Shown here: positions 60,844 to 64,000 of the stretch, piece by piece
How the letters are laid out: every line of letters starts with the position of its first letter
Numbering within the stretch: the stretch's first letter is position 1
NCBI RefSeq assembly: GCF_010731595.1
Contig: NZ_AP022582.1
Coordinates: 4,588,001-4,652,000 of the forward strand
Length of the DNA stretch: 64,000 bases
Origin: Mycobacterium seoulense
GTDB lineage: Bacteria; Actinomycetota; Actinomycetes; Mycobacteriales; Mycobacteriaceae
Direction of reading: 5' to 3'
The notes under the pieces: generated by a model
What the model was told of the DNA's origin: nothing
What the model saw: only the letters and a program-made list of their open reading frames with translations
Databases searched by the model: none
Translations under genes and position numbers: made by a program

Positions 60844-60922
60844 GCTGACATCCTTCGCTTCGGAGTTGGTAAGAGGTCCAACACCCAGCCTGCCACTATC
60901 GTTCCCCCAAGGGAGGTGCCGG

Positions 60923-62569
60923 ATGAGTAAAGCCGCCGAGCTGATGGTCAAGTGCCTGGAAAACGAGGGTGTTTCCGTGGTCTTCGGCCTGCCGGGGGAG
61001 GAGAACATCCGCTTCGTGCAGGCGTTGGCGTCGTCGAGCATCCGCTATGTGCTCACCCGGCACGAGCAAGGCGCGGCCTTCATGGCCGAGATGTACGGGC
61101 GGGTCACGGGGCGGGCGGCGGTGGTGTCGAGCACCCTGGGTCCGGGCGCCATCAACATGCAACTCGGCGTGGCCGACGCCACCACCAACAGCACGCCGCT
61201 GGTCGCCGTCTCCGCGCAGGTGGGTCAGGACCGGGAGTTCAAGGAGTCGCACCAGTACGTCGACCTGGTGTCGATGTTCGCGCCCATCACCCGGTGGGCC
61301 GCCGGGGTCCCCACCGCGCGCGCCATACCGGAGATGTTCCGCAAGGCGTTCAAGGTCGCCGAGACCGAACGCCCGGCCGCGGTCTACCTCGCGGTTCCCG
61401 AGCACATCGATGCCGACGAGACCGACTACGACCTGACGCCGTTGCCGCGCAACGTCGTCCGTCCCGACGCACCCGCACCCGGCCAGGTGGAACGCGCGGT
61501 TGACATCCTGCGCAGGGCGAAGCGGCCGGTCGTGCTCGCCGGGCACGGCGCCGCCCGGGGAAACGCCACCGCGGCCCTGGTCCGGTTCTCCGAAGCATTC
61601 GGCATCCCGGTGGCCAACACATTCCACGGCAAGGGCGTGATGCCCGACGACCATCCCAACAGCATCGGCACCCTCGGGTTCATGCGGCACGACTACGTGA
61701 ACTTCGGCTTCGACAATGCCGACGTGGTCATCGCCGTCGGGTACGAGCTGCAGGAGTTCGATCCCGTCCGGATCAACCCCCAGGCCGACAAGAAGATCAT
61801 CCACATCCATCGTTTCCCGGCCGAGGTCGACGCGCACTATTCGGTGGACGTGGGGATCATCGGCGACATCGGCGCTTCTTTGGATGCATTGACGGAAGCG
61901 CTCGACGGGCACGCCTACGAAGCCGATCCCGAGGTGCCCGGCCACGGCCTGCTGGCCGAGGAATTCGCTCGCGGACAACAGGATTCGCGTTACCCGTTGG
62001 CCCCCGCGCGGGTGGTGGCCGATACCCGCGCCGCGCTGGGCCGCAGCGACGTCGTCCTGGTGGACACCGGCGCCACCAAGATGTGGATGGCCCGGCTCTA
62101 CCCGACGTATGAGTGCAACACCTGCCTGGTGTCAAACGGGTTGTCCACCATGGGGTTTGCCCTACCCGGTGCGCTCGGTGTGAAGCTGGCGCGGCCCGAC
62201 ACGAAGGTGTTGGCGGTCGTCGGCGACGGCGCGTTCCTGATGAACTCGCAGGAAATCGAGACCGCCGTCCGCGAGCGGATACCGCTGGTCGTGCTGATCT
62301 GGGAGGACGGCGGCTACGGCCTGATCGAGTGGAAGATGGACCTCGAACTCGGCGCGCACTACTACGTGAAGTTCGGTAACCCCGATGTGGTGAAGTATGC
62401 GGAAAGCTTCGGCGCCAAGGGATATCGGATCAACAGCGCCGAGGAGCTGTTGCCGACGCTGCGGGCGGCGCTCGACGACGAAGGCGTCTCGGTGATCGCC
62501 TGCCCGGTCGACTACTCCGAGAACCTGCGGTTGACCGACCGGCTCGGCGAGCTGGACGAGACGCTGTAG
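60923..62569 (+). CDS. Acetolactate synthase-like ThDP enzyme
   Basis: 548 aa, ATG behind GGGAGG. Three-domain ThDP enzyme: Pyr domain with catalytic Glu48 in RHEQGAAFMAEMYGR, a central domain around RAKRPVVLAGHGAARGN, and the PP domain with Asp435 in VVGDGAFLMNSQEIETA. At the far end of the ThDP-Mg motif the protein has Trp460-Glu461-Asp462 where catabolic AlsS enzymes have Trp-Asn-Asp, so the Mg-ligand Asp is kept and the Asn is replaced. No FAD-specific feature stands out, consistent with catabolic acetolactate synthase. It is absent from the M. tuberculosis order beside Rv0234c. It converges on a methyltransferase gene. Confidence 0.87.
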   Translation: MSKAAELMVKCLENEGVSVVFGLPGEENIRFVQALASSSIRYVLTRHEQGAAFMAEMYGRVTGRAAVVSSTLGPGAINMQLGVADATTNSTPLVAVSAQVGQDREFKESHQYVDLVSMFAPITRWAAGVPTARAIPEMFRKAFKVAETERPAAVYLAVPEHIDADETDYDLTPLPRNVVRPDAPAPGQVERAVDILRRAKRPVVLAGHGAARGNATAALVRFSEAFGIPVANTFHGKGVMPDDHPNSIGTLGFMRHDYVNFGFDNADVVIAVGYELQEFDPVRINPQADKKIIHIHRFPAEVDAHYSVDVGIIGDIGASLDALTEALDGHAYEADPEVPGHGLLAEEFARGQQDSRYPLAPARVVADTRAALGRSDVVLVDTGATKMWMARLYPTYECNTCLVSNGLSTMGFALPGALGVKLARPDTKVLAVVGDGAFLMNSQEIETAVRERIPLVVLIWEDGGYGLIEWKMDLELGAHYYVKFGNPDVVKYAESFGAKGYRINSAEELLPTLRAALDDEGVSVIACPVDYSENLRLTDRLGELDETL

Positions 62570-62617
62570 ATCCCTTCCAAATCGTTTGCGGGAGTGCGCC
62601 TTCGGTTCATTCACCCG

Positions 62618-63271
62618 CTAGGCTGTGCTCGGAGTTGCGATGACGACATCGGTGACAAGTCCCAAGCGATGCACTCGTGAGTGATGCAGGATCTGCCAGT
62701 CGTGGCCAATCAGGGCGCTCATGTTGATGGGGCGACATCCGCCCACCAGTCGGGGCGCAACATCCCACAGCCCGGTCCAGGTTCGCGAAACGCCTCGTTC
62801 AGTCACGCGTTCCCCGTGGCCAAGGCTGGCCACGCACAGCCGGCCGTCGGGGGCCAGAATCCGCCGGAGATCGTTGAGGACCGCTCGGGCATACTCCGCC
62901 TCGAGTAGGTCGAACACGAACGTGGACAGCACACGGTCCGCGGATGCGTCATCGGCGGGCAACGGCAGGGAGCCGTCGACCAGTGTGGCCTTCGCCCGTT
63001 CCGGCCAGGCGGCTAACCGACTCTTGGCTAAGTTGATCATGACCGGGCTGATGTCCACGCCGAGGTAGGTGACACTGGATGGAAGTGCACGCAGCAGGCG
63101 CTGAGCCAAGCGTCCTGTGCCGCAACCGAACTCGAAAATTGTCTGGTTACCCCCGAGTTCTGCGTTGGCTACGAGCCGGTCCGTCGTCGCATCCTCGTAA
63201 AAGGCCTGCCAGTCCTGGACTCTTCCGATCCGGTCGTAGACCGCGCGGGCCTGTTTCAAGGTGAGCGCCAC
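62618..63271 (-). CDS. Class I methyltransferase (UbiE-like)
   Basis: 217 aa from GTG 63271 with GGGAGG about eleven bases upstream. Motif I IFEFGCGTGRLAQRLL at about 52-67, LGVDISPVMINLAKSRL, DGSLPLPADDASADRVLSTF and LNDLRRILAPDGRLCVASLG follow the UbiE/methyltransferase-11 order. The C-terminal segment YxxLIGHDWQILHHSRVHRLG is rich in His. It resembles small-molecule and phospholipid N-methyltransferases; the substrate is unknown. It follows the next methyltransferase on the same strand by 35 bases, forming an operon. Confidence 0.82.
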   Translation of the reverse strand: MALTLKQARAVYDRIGRVQDWQAFYEDATTDRLVANAELGGNQTIFEFGCGTGRLAQRLLRALPSSVTYLGVDISPVMINLAKSRLAAWPERAKATLVDGSLPLPADDASADRVLSTFVFDLLEAEYARAVLNDLRRILAPDGRLCVASLGHGERVTERGVSRTWTGLWDVAPRLVGGCRPINMSALIGHDWQILHHSRVHRLGLVTDVVIATPSTA

Positions 63272-63306
63272 GGTGCGCTTTCCCTCCCTGTCGTCGAGAA
63301 CGCCGG

Positions 63307-63993
63307 TCAGCTTGCGGTGCGACGGAGTTCGTAGCGCCACAGCTCGAACAGACCGTTCGCGCGCCGAATAGCCGCCGGTTCGACAGCGGTTGGCTCCGCG
63401 TCGACCAGTTCCCAGCCCGCAGTGCCGAAGCGTTGCTTGACTTCCTCGACGGTCACGCCGGCATGCATGGGCGCGGCCCTGGGTGGCCTGCGAAAGCCGT
63501 ACATCAGAAGAGTGGCGTCCGGCGCGGCGGCCTCGGAGAGGCCCGTGACGTAGGCGGCTCGCCGATCTTCGGGCAGCGTGTGAAAGCAGCCGAAGTCCAA
63601 CAGCAAGGTGTAGCCGTCGCCGATGCCGAGATCGTCTGAGCGGGTCACGTCGCCTTCGATCCATCGCGGTGCCACCCCAGCGGCGGTGGCCTTGCGACGT
63701 GCGAGGGCCAACGCCTTGGGCACCATGTCAACGCCTGTCACATCCCAGCCGTGAGCGGCGAGATAGATGGCGTCGGTGCCGGTGCCGCAGCCGACATCCA
63801 GGGCGCGTCCCGCCGGCAGTGCCGCGGGTCCTTCGACCAGCTCGACCAGCTCGGCCGGTGGCGTCGCCCGGCACCAGATGATGAGACCCACCCGGTAGAT
63901 GAACCGATAGACAACCTGATACCAGCGCAAACCGTCACGGGCGTGCCGACGGGGCATCAGCTGGTTGATCAACGCGCCGCCGACGGCAACCAT
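63307..63993 (-). CDS. Class I methyltransferase at the window edge
   Basis: About 228 aa from ATG 63993; GTG 63996 directly precedes it and the true start may lie beyond the window or at an internal Met (residue 13). Motif I is ALDVGCGTGTDAIYLAAHGW, then GVDMVPKALALARRKA, EGDVTRSDDLGIGDGYTLLLD and a FHTLPEDRRAAYVTGL segment, matching the thiopurine/TehB-like group. The N-terminal 45 residues are hydrophobic and aromatic (WYQVVYRFIYRVGLIIW) and may contact a membrane. Substrate unknown. It starts the two-methyltransferase operon. Confidence 0.8.
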   Translation of the reverse strand: MVAVGGALINQLMPRRHARDGLRWYQVVYRFIYRVGLIIWCRATPPAELVELVEGPAALPAGRALDVGCGTGTDAIYLAAHGWDVTGVDMVPKALALARRKATAAGVAPRWIEGDVTRSDDLGIGDGYTLLLDFGCFHTLPEDRRAAYVTGLSEAAAPDATLLMYGFRRPPRAAPMHAGVTVEEVKQRFGTAGWELVDAEPTAVEPAAIRRANGLFELWRYELRRTAS

Positions 63994-64000
63994 CACGAGT

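Noticed and set aside
1..64000. tRNA or rRNA genes, CRISPR arrays, insertion sequences, integrase or att direct repeats
   Set aside because: None was recognised on reading both strands; no spaced direct repeats or transposase motifs were found, including at the edges of the accessory operon.

Overview
This window is high-GC actinobacterial DNA. Gene content and order place it in a slow-growing Mycobacterium: MmpL3, MmpL11, Zmp1, an R2lox and a PPE protein are present. The backbone follows the M. tuberculosis order Rv0197 to Rv0234c almost gene for gene, as recalled from that genome. A Mycobacterium avium-complex-like relative would fit, but that is inference from synteny and no database was searched.

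Layout. (1) 1-21000: the 3' part of a molybdopterin oxidoreductase, zmp1, two Mce-associated-type membrane proteins, an HTH protein, mmpL11 with its divergent haem-binding partner, an LPG-synthase-type membrane protein, an AI-2E transporter, the mmpL3-NYN-trmB cluster, a GTPase-like pair and pckA. (2) 21000-31000: mainly acyl-CoA metabolism (fadD4, an enoyl-CoA hydratase, fadE3, a double hot-dog protein, a type III CoA-transferase, an amidohydrolase, lipW). A GAF-GGDEF protein and a small CD225-type membrane protein interrupt it; nadR and Rv0213c of M. tuberculosis are not seen at their usual place. (3) 31000-38700: a methyltransferase, then lipC, a wax-ester synthase and echA1, a fadD operon, and a TetR gene preceded by a 43-codon small gene and two matching 16-bp palindromes. 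(4) 38600-46500: an aldehyde dehydrogenase and the Rv0224c-Rv0228 envelope cluster (MtrP-like methyltransferase, glycosyltransferase, two large membrane proteins, TmaT-like acyltransferase), which in related bacteria supports trehalose-mycolate and lipoglycan export. (5) 46500-49500: a YbjN protein, an acid-CoA ligase and php. (6) 49560-54196: an accessory operon of five tightly coupled minus-strand genes not found in the M. tuberculosis order. In transcription order it encodes an alpha-oxoamine synthase, a CitE-like lyase, a MaoC hydratase, an ATP-grasp ligase and a methyltransferase. It looks like an undescribed small-molecule pathway and is the most novel part of the window. (7) 54500-61000: fadE4, an orphan PPE, a LuxR-family remnant, a TetR-R2lox operon with a clear promoter and operator, and gabD1. 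(8) 61000-64000: an acetolactate-synthase-like ThDP enzyme and two methyltransferases.

No tRNA, rRNA, insertion sequence or CRISPR array was seen. Many neighbours overlap by 4 to 17 bases, so most regulation must sit in a few divergent intergenic regions.
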